Source of the DNA: Temnothorax longispinosus
Taxonomy: Eukaryota; Arthropoda; Insecta; Hymenoptera; Formicidae
Reading direction: 5' to 3'
Assembly (NCBI RefSeq): GCF_030848805.1
Contig: NC_092358.1
Location: forward strand, 25,719,073-25,783,072
DNA length: 64,000 nt
Shown here: positions 23,301-34,353 of the stretch, one piece after another
How the letters are laid out: the number at the start of each line of letters is the position of its first letter
Position numbering within the stretch: position 1 is the stretch's first letter
Position numbers and translations under genes: made by a program
The notes under the pieces: model-generated
Seen by the model: the letters and a program-made list of their open reading frames with translations, nothing else
The model's database searches: none
Told to the model about the DNA's origin: nothing

Positions 23301-26300
23301 CGTATTTCTCCTGACTTTGCAACTCTTCTTGTTCAACTTTTTCCCGCTTTCTATTCGGGTCTTCAATTTTACTGCTTTGCCTTTCTGGAAGCTCTTCAAC
23401 ACTCGCTTGCTTCTCTTCAAGTTTCTCCTGAATATCGGTACGATCCGCATTTATAATATCAGGTTTACTTTGAACTGTAATTTTTTCATCCGCCGTGTCG
23501 AGTCTATTATTTTCTTCTAACAATTCTTGTTCAAATTGTGCTAAAGGTGCAACTTGTGAATTCTCTGTACATGCTTCCTCCGCCACTTTCGGTTTAATTT
23601 TTTCAGTTTCTTTGTTCATCATCGGACTTTTCTTATCGTTATTATCTTGGTTGGTATCCACCACGTTACCTGATAATTCGCTACTCGCTTCAGTTCTCAT
23701 TACATTATCTATTTTATCTAAAGAATCTTCGTGATCCTTCTTTTCTCGCTCAACTGACATCGAATGCATAGATTCTGACAATAGCTGATTAGATTCGTCG
23801 TCCACATCTAAATTACTCTTTTCAGATTTTCCGCTACCTTTTTTCAAATCTAATTTTTCAGTGCGAAATTGCACATCTTTGTCCAACAAATCTATCAATT
23901 CTCTCGCGATTTCTTCCTCGCTTCCTAATTCTTCTGCCTCTCCTTTCTCCCGCAAAAGCGAGCCGATTTGTGCAGCGTCTTCCGATGAAGCTCTCAAACC
24001 AATACTGTCCTTCTGAGATCGCGCTTCATCCTCCAAGTTGATTTCCGTAGACAACGGATCTTTCCCCAGCCACTCATACTCCGCGTGTTCCGCGCGATAC
24101 AATTGATCAGCCTCCGGAATCTCTGATTGCAAACCACTCTCTGTCAACTCTTCAGCGACAATTTCTTCTTCGTGATCGGCCGAGGCCAGCCGATTCACCA
24201 ACCTCTCGTCCGAAGTCAACGGCTCGATCAAAGACGTCGTGGCGTCGCTCTCCCTAGGACTGCCGTTGTCCTCCTTCTGCGTTCCGTTTTCCGTTATCTT
24301 AAAAGACGACACCGTATTATCCTGGAGCGAATCTAGGTTTAGTTCCGGCACTACCGGTCTGCCTGGACTCGGGCTCTCGATCGATCGATTGCTCTCCGCA
24401 GTACTCTCCTTCACGTCGCTCGACGTGGTCGTGTGGGTGCCCTGCGTACTTCCGCTCTCTTCCGACGAATTCTCCGGCGCGCTTAATTCTACCGTGACTT
24501 CTGCTCTTCCTTCGTTTGTCACACCAGTATCAACCGTTAAATCTTTAGTGTCAGACAAAGACTCATACTCGAGAACGCCAGGAGAAGAAATCTCCTCAGC
24601 ATCCTTGGATCCAATTGTCCTTGCATCAGTTTCTTCAGTTTCCTCGTGCTCCACGATGTCTTCCAGCATCGCAACCTTCTTTATTTCTTCCTCTTTTACC
24701 GTCTCTTTATCATTCTTCCTTTCTTGATGGCTCTCTATCTCTTTTCGTTCGCCATCTTCTTTCTCTTCCTCTTCTTCAGCCTCTTCTCTGATCTTGTCCA
24801 AGTCCTGATGAGCAATCATTATGTCCTGGCTTGGTTTTTTCACGCCACGCATAAAATCGGTATCGACAGGCAGAACGGCGGGTTCCGGTCGAATATATTC
24901 TCCGAAAACCTCCATGACGGATCCATGCTGATCCTCTTCCCGTTTTTCGTCCTTGGAAATCTCTTTAGCCATATCGAAGCGTGTAAGTGACTCCTCTTTT
25001 CGACTCGTTGGTTCCAACTGATAATCCTCGTCCTCCAGGGTAACGGGAGAAGGGCACGGTCTGTCCGGGATGATCACAGTCGTCACGGAATCGGGGATCT
25101 CGCAGGGAGAACCTTCGCTGAGAACATAAGAGTACGGGACCTCTAAAGAGAGCGGCATCGTCACTGGTAACTTGTCACTCTCGCGTTTCTTCCGCGCTTT
25201 CGTTCTACCGTTCTCGCTCGGAAGATTCGTTGTGGGACATTTGCTTTTGACCGTAGTATTTCCGGAAGTTGTACCCTTAGAAAATCCATTCGCATCTGCA
25301 TTTTCAGCTCCTTTTTTTGACGTCGTTGTATTATCACCGTCTGTTTCAACTACTTCAGTAATCTGAGAATCTTTGCTATGCGATCTTGGATTTATAGATT
25401 GCACATTTTTTACATGAACTTTAACCGCTAATTCTTCTACTATTTGATTGCCATTTGACAATTTTTCGTTCATCGATTTTTCAGTTTTATCCATTGATCT
25501 CCCATCTTGCGCTTTTATCTCATTTTCTGTTGCTTTTGTCGTTATTTCCGTTTGGTCAGTCGTCTTTTCTACTCCGTTCTTTAACACTTTTGCTTTATTC
25601 TTTAAGTTCTCTTCTTCATTTCCGGTCGCCGATTTTTTAATTCCATTCGCTAATGTTTCTACTTTATTTCTTGAATTTTCCGTTTTATTAGTCGACTCCT
25701 TTATTTCACTCTTAATTTTTTCTTTTTTATTTGTTAATCTTTCTTCTATATTTAAATCTTCCGTTTTATTTGATGTTTCTGTTACATCTTTTATCTTTTC
25801 TATATCATCCGTTCTTTTTTCATCGTCGTTGTTCTTTTTCCTTTTCCCATCGTCTTTATTTATCGGTATTTTTTCCGCGTCCGTCGACTTTCGTATCTCA
25901 CTCACGGCCTCTTCCGCCTCATTAGTCGGCTCTCTCGCTTCATTTATCTTCCCGTCAGTCACCGACTTTTCCACTTGGCTCGTCATTTCGCCGATGTCAC
26001 ACGTCACGACCTGTTGGCAAGCCAACGCTTTCTCAATACTCCGTTCCGCCATCTCGATTTCGATCAATTTATCCTTCAGCCTATCGAACGCGTTCTCTCG
26101 TGCGGGATCCGCATTATCATCTTGAAGTTTGACTTCGTCTTCATCAGGTTCCAACGAATCTGGCCTTAGCGGCACCACGTTCGCCACTTCCGGTGTAACG
26201 TTTAAACTATCCCTGAAGACTTCCTCCGATCTTCTCCCTTCTTCCAGTTCCTCCAATTCCTCAAACTCCTCAAGACTTCCGCGTTTCTCGTCGAGTTTCA

Positions 26301-28525
26301 CCAAAGCGTCTTCATCTCTCATACGTTCTTCGCCATTGATAAACCTTACGTCCGACGTTAAGTCCTGGCGAACATTGCCAGAATCCTGCTTCGCATCTAC
26401 GATCGCATCTTCGTTTACAGGAAGGACCGCTATGTCTTCCATATCACTCGTAATGTCGTGCATCGTCGAGGCCTCCTCCGCGTCCTTCGAGATATCCTGC
26501 TCCTGCGGTTTCCTGGCGGAATGGTTGCCGTTGTTGGACGCCGTCGGCAGGACCGGCAAGGACAGCTCGTTCCTCTTCTTCGTCGATTTGGGAGCTTCCG
26601 GTGAGATGGGCGGCAGCGTCAGATTGTCGACCGAACCGTTCTTGCTGGCGCTTCTGGAATTCCTGGATGACCGCGGCCTCACGACCGGCAGGGAAACGCC
26701 GTTCGCGTGATCTCCGGAGATCTCCGATTCCGACGGATCGCTCCCGGCAGTATCGCTCCTGCGAGCACCGCCCAACTCGGATGTCGACTTCGAGATATCT
26801 TCCAGGATGCTCTGCGTGGCGGTCAGTCTCGCTTCCAAGGTGTCGCGCGTCGCGCCAGACTCGTGCTCCAATTTATTACCATGCTTCGAGTTGTCGTCGA
26901 CCTGATCGACGACGCCGAAGTCGCCCGTGCTCTCGCGTCTTCTCGATCTTTTGCCCGATCCTGCGCTGCGCCTCCTGAGTTTCTTCTCCTCTCTCTCCGC
27001 GTTCAGAATCGTCTCGTCCCTTCCGAAAGAATCTTCCACCTCCTCTTTCCTCACGATATTGGCTCTCCGTTCCAGCCCGTTACCACTCTTTTCTCTTCTG
27101 CTTTCTTCTTCAGCGCCATGTCTCCTCTCTTCTCGAACGTGCCGATGAAACGATTCCCCGTTCCAGGCGAGGTCGACCGATCTCGAACGCTTTCCCCGCG
27201 GTTGTCCGATCTCCTCTAACTTCTCTTTGATGATCGGCGCCGCGCGATCGATCACCTCCTGCACCTGTTCCACGTACGTAGGCGATCGTAGGACCTCCAG
27301 ACTCGCGGTGCTCGCGAATTTGCGCAACACATACGCCCTGATTCGATCCATGCTAAGTGCTCTCGACGATACTTTCCTCTCGGAGGAATGTTCGGAGAGT
27401 CGCGCGTCCGGTCTTCTCTCCTTGCTTCCGGTTCGAGCAATCGTTTCACGGCTTGCACCGTCATTTTTAACGATCGATCTCGCATGTCTGATAATTAAAA
27501 GAAGAAAATTCAGACAGATCCTTTTGCGTATATTAAATTTGCTAAAATATTTATCAAAATTATTATTATAATATTAAATAATTAGATTATATGTATATAT
27601 AATAATTATTTAATATTATAATTATAATTACATTAATATAATTATCATATTAAATAATTAGAAAAGAGGTATTACAGTGAAATAAATTATTATACCCATC
27701 TTCAAGTCCGGTCTTGGCCGCGACTTCTTGTTCCGTTTCGGTCTCGGACTCGGTCTCGATTCGGCGCACCTTCTTCAGCGGTCTCCTTGCGGACGTTCTA
27801 CTCGAGCTCGTCGTTGTAGCACGTTCGACCTCCTCTTCAGGATTTTTGTCCTTCTTGGAAACCCTCGTTTTAGATCGCCTATCTCCTCGAATCCCTTTCT
27901 CCACACTATCGGCCGCCTTCGACTTCTCCCCGCTCAGCTTGTTCTTTCTGAGTTCCTGCTTAATATCTTTAGTCTGAATATTTTTGCCGGGACCGTGAAG
28001 AGCGGTCATCTGCGAGATGATCCTCGTCGTGCGAACGTCCGACGTTGTCCCGTTGTCCTTTGATTTCTTCGAGGTTTTCTTCGCAGTCGCAGGATCTCGC
28101 GAGCACGTCTGCTTCGACGCTTTTCGATTTTCTCTGCCGGTGGAAACGTCCTCCTGACTCTCCTCCACGTCGACGAGCACCTGTTCACGCCTCTCGAAGA
28201 TCTCGATCTCCTTCTCCAAGGACCAACCGCCGTTGGAAGGTCTTCGCTGGGTCTCCTTCCTGGGCCACAGATTAAAATCGCGACTGAATTCATGGTTGAA
28301 TTCGCGATCGCTGTACTCCTCGGCATGGTACTCCTCCCGCAGCTTCAGCAGCTTCTCGAAGTGGCGGGCCGCAAAGACGTATATGTCCTCGGGACGATGA
28401 CGCAGGACCTCCCTTGTGAGACTTTCGACCACGGTCGCAAGACCGTGGGGCACCCGCGGCGCGATGAGGTATCCTGTGCCAGGACGCAGGCTGGGACGAT
28501 CGATCGGCGGGGTCGGGCTTAGCAT
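20343..28525 (-). CDS. Giant RIIa/IQ protein, SP17/CABYR-like
   Basis: Five exons join in phase: 28525-27696, 27487-22617, 22314-22220, 21461-21172 and 21057-20343, giving 2,266 residues. Residues about 19-63 (GYLIAPRVPHGLATVVESL, then TREVLRHRPEDIYVFAARHF) match the RIIa-type dimerisation/docking domain of sperm protein SP17, CABYR and ropporin, which binds AKAP-type helices in the flagellar fibrous sheath or radial spokes. Exon 2 encodes about 1,600 residues rich in Glu, Lys, Asp and Ser with predicted coiled coil, including 11-residue repeats. An IQ motif (AVVKIQACIRGFLTRRR, about 1894-1910) is completed across the exon 2/3 junction, as in SP17. The tail is acidic and ends EEEKDDKT. Vertebrate SP17 is about 150 residues, so the charged spacer is greatly expanded. 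A flagellar or ciliary scaffold role is inferred. The large single exon and phase agreement make the model strong; the C-terminal end is less certain. Confidence 0.8.
23105..23330. repeat. 33-bp coding tandem repeat
   Basis: Inside exon 2 of the RIIa/IQ gene, about six copies of a 33-bp unit encode 11-residue repeats such as EQEKLHVQEEI. The units near 23140-23225 are almost identical in DNA, while the outer units are diverged (EQKKLETHEEC type). An 11-residue period suits a hendecad coiled coil. The near identity of the central copies suggests recent expansion or conversion. Confidence 0.85.
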
Positions 28526-29988
28526 CGTGCCACTTTACTATTGTTTTCGATTATTCTTCATCTATAGGTGGAGTTTCGTCATCGGCATTCCTTTCACCGC
28601 GACGTATCGCATCGACGCATCGCGGAATATCAGCCTCTTCTTTTTCAAAAAACTCTTCCAGAATAATTCGTTGCGTTCTAGATATTAAAAATCGAAAAAT
28701 TATAGGATTAAAAATTAGGATTTGCCTGCGTGAATTTTAAGGAAATGCGACAGGTCTTATAATCTTCTAATAGTTGAAAAAGTATTCGTCAAGGCGGAAG
28801 ATCTTGTTTCTCCTTTTCTAAAATCTTAATTTTCTGGGACACTATGCAGAAAGATTTAAGAATTAATTTCAATTTTCTAGATGCAATTTTCTATGTGTAA
28901 AAAAATAACTTTCTAGTGCATTTGTGCTATATCCCTTAAGTTTCAAGCCATACTTCCTCTACGACAGACGATTAACTTCGACAGTTTATTAACAGAATTT
29001 TTCCGAATATATACTTTTCTCTTTTTTCTTTATTCGGAATTGATTTTCTTACTTGATCCAAATCCGGAGCTCTACGATCTAGCTACGTTCTGTACAGCAA
29101 AACGTATTTATTTGCTTTCGCGCTGAAGATGTATTTCATATATATTCAAGCTAGCTGGGTGCGGGGATACAATAATTGCGAGAGAAAAATATTACAATCA
29201 ATTGTAACGTATATATTTCTTCTTGCAGAAACGATTACAGTGAGTTACAATATGCGTGTATATGTGCGTATCGAGGTGCAACGTTCATCGCGCGAGTCAA
29301 CGGGTGCTCGTAATTAATTCCGTCTACCTGCCAAAGTGCGAGAAACATAAATTGGAGCGATATCGTAAATCGCGGATATATCGCTGGTCTTTCGCACGTT
29401 TCCGTAACCGGATGTACCTGCTGCAGGAGGGAACGAAACGGGAGGGTTGGCCACCACCGAGCGAGTGCATCTCCGTGGCACAACTGAATCACCGACACCA
29501 GCCTCGTCGGCGCGGTGGTCGATGCTTGTCCATTGATTAGTTTGCCCTGACGCACGGCCACGTGACTCCGCCGCAGAATTATACGCGGCTTAAACCATGG
29601 AACCGGGCCAAAAGCGAATGGAATAATAATGCGGCCTACGTAAACAGGGTGCTCGCGGTCGCCAAATCTCTCTCCGCCTTTCCGACGATCCTACGAAACG
29701 ACACGGTTCGATTGCGATCGGTCACCCGTTACGCGGCTGGAAATATTGGCCATTTAATAATGCAACCGCGACAGTATACTCATGTAAGTTTTATGCAGCC
29801 CGGGGACGGAAACTATCGTGGATTTCAGGATTGGGAAAACCTGCAAAAATATCAAACGTACCCGAAAACTGTATTAAAAACAGCTACAAATCTCAAATTA
29901 TATAGATACATTTGGCTTATTTTACGATAAATATGTCGCATTATATTTATACAATTTGATACAATATTTAACAGTTTGATACAATCAA
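28526..29988. other. Intergenic, no gene supported
   Basis: This region lies between the start of the RIIa/IQ gene and the 3' end of DPH5. It probably includes the RIIa/IQ promoter near 28530-28700. Moderately CpG-rich sequence at 29270-29830 holds open frames on both strands (for example 29562-29930 plus) with no recognisable motif or splice partner. I see nothing else. Confidence 0.4.
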
Positions 29989-29994
29989 TTTATT
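29989..29994 (-). terminator. DPH5 polyadenylation signal
   Basis: On the minus strand the sequence reads AATAAA, 59 bases beyond the DPH5 stop codon. This is a normal spacing for a short 3' untranslated region. Confidence 0.6.
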
Positions 29995-30052
29995 TTGCCT
30001 AAGTGTACAAAAAGAATAGAGCTCACTCCATTCTTCGTTTGAATAAAAAAGG

Positions 30053-31296
30053 TCATGCTGATTGCGTCATTTCTTTGAACTGAGTCTTGTTCAGAGCATA
30101 CTGCGCGAGAAATTCCAGTTCGAGAGGATGAAGCTTTTCCGCCGGGATGACGAGGCAGTGTAGCGGCGATCCCAAATCCACCCGCGTCATATCCTCCAGG
30201 GAACAAGCGACAATGTGCTGGTCCTCACAGCCCACTCGCGCCAAGCCCACCGCCAAGCTCTGGTGCGTAAACGCTATTAAATGCAAAAAAAGTCCAGAAA
30301 TAATATATAGGTATATTATTAATTATAACAATTATTATTTATATGATTATTATATAATTTGTGATCGTTATATTTATCTAATTTATATGATTATTACACG
30401 ATTATTATATCATTTGAATAGATGTACTTGTCACCGACCTAAATCTTTATGTCCATCCTGAATCTTATTGTCGAGTATAGCTATCAGTTGACCAGCAGCC
30501 TCATTGACGCTCATGAATCTCGGAGGCATGTACTCCTTTTTTCTCTTCGTGATACTTTCCGAGGTAGGCTCCTTAACTTTGATGTCCAAGAGACAGAGTG
30601 TGTGCAGCCCTCTTTGTCTATTAGAAGCTATCTTCTCATAAAAGCTATCCGGCTGCCAAGTGTCGGTCCAGTATGGAATCGAAACGATTTCCCCATATGA
30701 ATACAGTTGCAAGCCACAGCAACCAACCGCAGTCAGTATCGACGAATTGTGTATAACTTTCACCTGACGAGAAGCATAATATTCTTAAATAATGTTTGTC
30801 AGATACGTGTGAAAATGTAAAACAATCCTGATGTTTCTCAGAAATAATGATTCTAATAAATCTCGCTGTCCCACCCACCTGTATGTCTTTCTCCTTCGCA
30901 CGCAGTACCAGATCCGTGTGCGTGGTAGCCCCGAGAGGGTCTCCTACAACCAGAAAAGCCACTTCTTCGTCCTCTCTCTTCGGCAGTATCTCATCTGCGT
31001 TACTCTCCACCAGCTCGCGGTCGGCAACGATCAAGGAACGTCCGTAGAACTGCTCCTAATGTAAGATACATATGTGCAAATTACATCTAATACATTTCTA
31101 AACTGAAACTTGAATGCTACGCGAAATTGTGCGTTATCCTCGACGTTTAGGTGATACGAACCAAGGCTTCTTGCTGCACTGTCAAGACAGAGGTATAAGA
31201 TTCCAGGTACACGCGGTCACATTTCCTAATAATCTCGAGCCCTTTCACAGTGACGTCCTTCGCGTCGCCTAGACCTAATCCTATCAAGTAAAACAT
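30053..31296 (-). CDS. DPH5: Diphthine methyl ester synthase
   Basis: Four exons, 31296-31162, 31055-30879, 30763-30439 and 30273-30053, join in phase to 285 residues, the same length as human DPH5. The enzyme uses S-adenosylmethionine to tetramethylate the diphthamide intermediate on elongation factor 2. Family marks visible are the N-terminus MFYLIGLGLGDAKDVTVKGL, EQFYGRSLIVADRE after the first splice, the SAM-site loop VVGDPLGATTHTDLVLRA (GDP about 83-85), SSILTAVGCCGLQLY, TDTWQPDSFYEK and AVGLARVGCEDQ. An upstream in-frame start exists, but MFYLIG matches the family start. The first intron uses a weak donor, TTG|GTTCGT, which is the only one that restores the conserved EALE junction. It is divergent from EMRE, with a palindromic element between the two starts. 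Confidence 0.95.
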
Positions 31297-31944
31297 GATT
31301 CCCACTTGTTTATCCTTGTCATCTGCTGTTCCGCAAAACATACATCTTTCATTTCAGGTTCTGAACCACGTTGTCGAGGATTCGTCTTTTCAACATGTGT
31401 TCCAATGTGTTCCAAAACGCGCGCGCAGTGTCGCCAATGAGAATAGCGATTGGCTACAAAATCTCTATTGTTAACATTCTTGCATTTTTTTGGGGGGAGT
31501 TTTATCCTCGTGTAAGAATTTGCGCTAAATATATCTTTATTCGATTTTAAGCAGAATTCGATGTATCTTCTATTTGAATATTTTGGGCGCATTCAGCAAA
31601 ACAAACTCAGTAGCAATTGAACGTGACGGGCTGATGCATAATTTTACAGATGGATAGGATAATCTCTCATTAATTTAATTAGCGATTAAAAAATTCAACC
31701 GGCAAAATCGCTTAAGTCAAAATCAATAGTATAGCTCTATACAATTCGTTATTAATTTTATCTGTTCTTCTTTCCACATGTTAAACACCAAGAAATTATT
31801 ATAAATATTATAATAATAATTCTATCTTATGTTAACAAAATAAAACATAAGTGTTATTTGATAAAAGTGAATGCCGCGAAAATCATCAAGGGACTTTTAA
31901 ATTCTTTCCGGGGCAACACTGAGTATCGCGCTGAATATAAAACC

Positions 31945-32204
31945 CCTTGCACAATAGGCGATAGCGATAGAATTGCCGACAAAGGTATAGCTTTGGGCCA
32001 ATTTCACCAACCACAGTTAGCTTAACCGACGGTTAAAGTTAGCAGGATTGACCAATAGAAAGCAGGGTGGAATGGGTGGATTAATTTCTATTGGTCAATT
32101 CTGCTAACTTTAGCCATCGGTTAAGCTAACTGTGGTTGGTGAAATTGGCCCTTTGTCGGCAACCTTGTCGCTGTCGCTATATCGCTATCGCCTATTGTGC
32201 AAGG
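31945..32204. mobile_element. Nested palindromic MITE between DPH5 and EMRE
   Basis: The outer arms read CCTTGCACAATAGGCGATAG at 31945 and the complement ending at 32204. They enclose inner arms starting GGGCCAATTTCACCAACCAC near 31997 and closing with the complement near 32150. The inner element is about 154 bp with TTAGCTTAACC..GGTTAAGCTAA arms around a short spacer. The outer arms have a small length difference (CGATAGCGATA repeats and a GTATAGCTTT insertion). This fits either one long imperfect hairpin or one MITE inside another. No coding capacity. Confidence 0.75.
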
Positions 32205-32356
32205 TGCTTTACTATTTTACTATAGCTCTCCCGGCTCTCCGTCAGTCAGGGATGTGCTAAATTCTACCTCTGATATTACCGACTCGCGAATTTCGGGATT
32301 TCCGGGGAAGGAGCGTGCGATTGACCGTCACCAGGAATAAACCTCGCGGAAGGAGG

Positions 32357-32632
32357 ATGCTGTTGCACAGAGTGACGCCGTTGTTTCGCGGGGGGACTAT
32401 TCTCAAGGAGACGAGCGCGATATCCAAGCCATTTCTTCGGTCGACGATCACCACGCCGTCCGGGGCGATCCTGCCCGAGCCGAAGAGGACCCCGTTCAGC
32501 TTCCTGGGCGTCGTCAGCAGCGTGATATTCGGCCTGCTGGTCGGCGCCACGATCAGCAAGAACGTGGCCAACTTCCTGGAGGAAAACGAGCTCTTCGTCC
32601 CCTCTGACGACGACGACGACGATGACGACTAG
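32357..32632 (+). CDS. SMDT1: Essential MCU regulator EMRE
   Basis: A single exon encodes 91 residues. EMRE is a single-pass inner mitochondrial membrane protein that ties the calcium uniporter pore MCU to its gatekeepers MICU1/2 in animals. Diagnostic features are a basic mitochondrial presequence (MLLHRVTPLFRGG), the conserved SGAILPEPKR segment (residues 35-44), the transmembrane helix SFLGVVSSVIFGLLVGATIS (48-67) with its GxxxG/S-like small residues, and the acidic C-terminus LFVPS followed by eight aspartates, which contacts MICU1. The ATG at 32357 is chosen over an upstream in-frame GTG. A two-codon upstream frame ATG TGC TAA lies at about 32250. The start is about 150 bp downstream of a palindromic element, so the promoter region may overlap transposon sequence. 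Confidence 0.93.
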   Translation: MLLHRVTPLFRGGTILKETSAISKPFLRSTITTPSGAILPEPKRTPFSFLGVVSSVIFGLLVGATISKNVANFLEENELFVPSDDDDDDDD

Positions 32633-34353
32633 CGATCAGCTGCTTTCGTCTCGTTGCGATTCTTGAGAATACTCTGCCGGTTAGACGTTGCTCTTAATGC
32701 TAATTGAAGGTAATTTTTCATGTATTCCTGGGATAACTTGCGGCAATCGTAATAGGCGAGATCGTTGTCAGTTTACTGTGCAAAGACGGACGTTATTATT
32801 CAGCTACTCCGATTTTTAAATATATACATATGTAAAAATATATATATTACAAAATATATATTCATATGTAATAAAAATATATATTTGTGTGTTGAAAAAA
32901 TAAGAGACAAACGATGGATTTGGAACAGTCTGTTAATTACATTAATTATACTTATATCTTACGTTCGATTAGTTGACGCTGACGCGCTTGTAATTTCGAA
33001 TTTTGATTGACTAATTTTTTTTTTACCTAATTTAGAATATCGTCCGAATTGCTTTTCAGATTCAAGTTTGACGTCGCTGTGACGCACGACCAGTAATTGC
33101 ATGAATTCACGTAAGAGGAAGAGGAGTCTCTTCGCTTACACAACTTAGGTACCTTACTTACGCTTTAATACCTGAGATTATGTAAATTATCAATAGAAAT
33201 ATTTATTTATACAATTGTTGAAAGTTAAGTAGAACTTTTACAAAATCTATGTATTTATAAATCTATGTATATATTATATCTATAAATAAATTGCGTTAAA
33301 TACAGTGTAAGAGTAATACGAAAATGCTCGTTATGGCATCTGTACAATCGGGCGATGTTAATCAAAAATGTGTACATGTGATTATAATTACACGTATCTC
33401 TTTTCAGTCTTCAATTAATATTCACAAATTTCCAAATGCGATTTCCGGTAATCTGCTCAAAATTGACAGTTTCGATAACATTTGCTGGAAACACACAGCA
33501 AATATAGAAAACTTGTAGAAAGATCCTATTTTAACCTTTTTAGGACTATATAAACAGCTGATCTTCTTAAAAGAAGAATCGATATTTCTCTATAAAAAGA
33601 AAAAAAAGCCTTTTTTTCGACGTTACAATTCGACGATAAATATTTGTATCACAATTCATCGAACGATTTTTAAAAAATGTCTATCACATTGTCTGAAACG
33701 TGAACTTGGGAGAAATAAAAAACGGATACATAGTCTAGTCTGTACGAAAGTTCATAAATACGGAAATATATGTGAATAAATAAATAAATAAGTCTCACGG
33801 ACAGTATGGATTATAACGATTAAGGTAGACGAATCTCTTTCATAGTGTAAAACAGCAGAGAATCGCATCACAGAGAGAAAATCTTGTTGGACCTGAAGAT
33901 GAAAATACGAGAGAAAAAAAACTCTTTGTACTTGCATCTGTTTGAGTTGAAAAATGAGACTGAGTCGAAAGAGTGCCCGTGCTAATAAATAGAAATCTGA
34001 ATTAAATTACGTATACCAAACGGACTGACGCGTAGTAAGCGGTCGGTGAAAAATTATTTATCCAATAAGTTGAAAGCAAAGAAGCAAACGCGAAAATGTA
34101 AACTTCATTAGTTAGATTCGTTGTTTAGTGAAAAATTATTGCGTTTCTTGATCTAGATCGATCGTTCGCATCGAGAATATACGGATTATTGTGATGGATT
34201 GACTTCCGTTTGATCGGCATACGAAACGCGAGTAAAAAGCGCGAAGATCGCGACGCATTATAGTTCTACATAAAATGTTGCGCTTGTGTCATACCCTGCC
34301 TGCGTATAAAACTAACTCCGAACACGTTAAGCGTAGTGAGCACTGACTCGATT
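32633..34353. other. Convergent 3' region of EMRE and FliI
   Basis: This AT-rich sequence lies between two convergent genes. A plus-strand AATAAA occurs near 32869 (for EMRE), and a minus-strand AATAAA at 33207-33202 could serve FliI, implying a long 3' untranslated region. No further gene was seen. Confidence 0.4.

Noticed and set aside
23000..27220. Many plus-strand frames rich in Ser, Phe and Leu
   Set aside because: They are antisense shadows of the Glu/Lys-rich exon of the RIIa/IQ gene.
29562..29930. 122-codon plus-strand frame
   Set aside because: It has no motif, hydrophobic pattern or splice support and overlaps equally open antisense frames in a CpG-rich patch.
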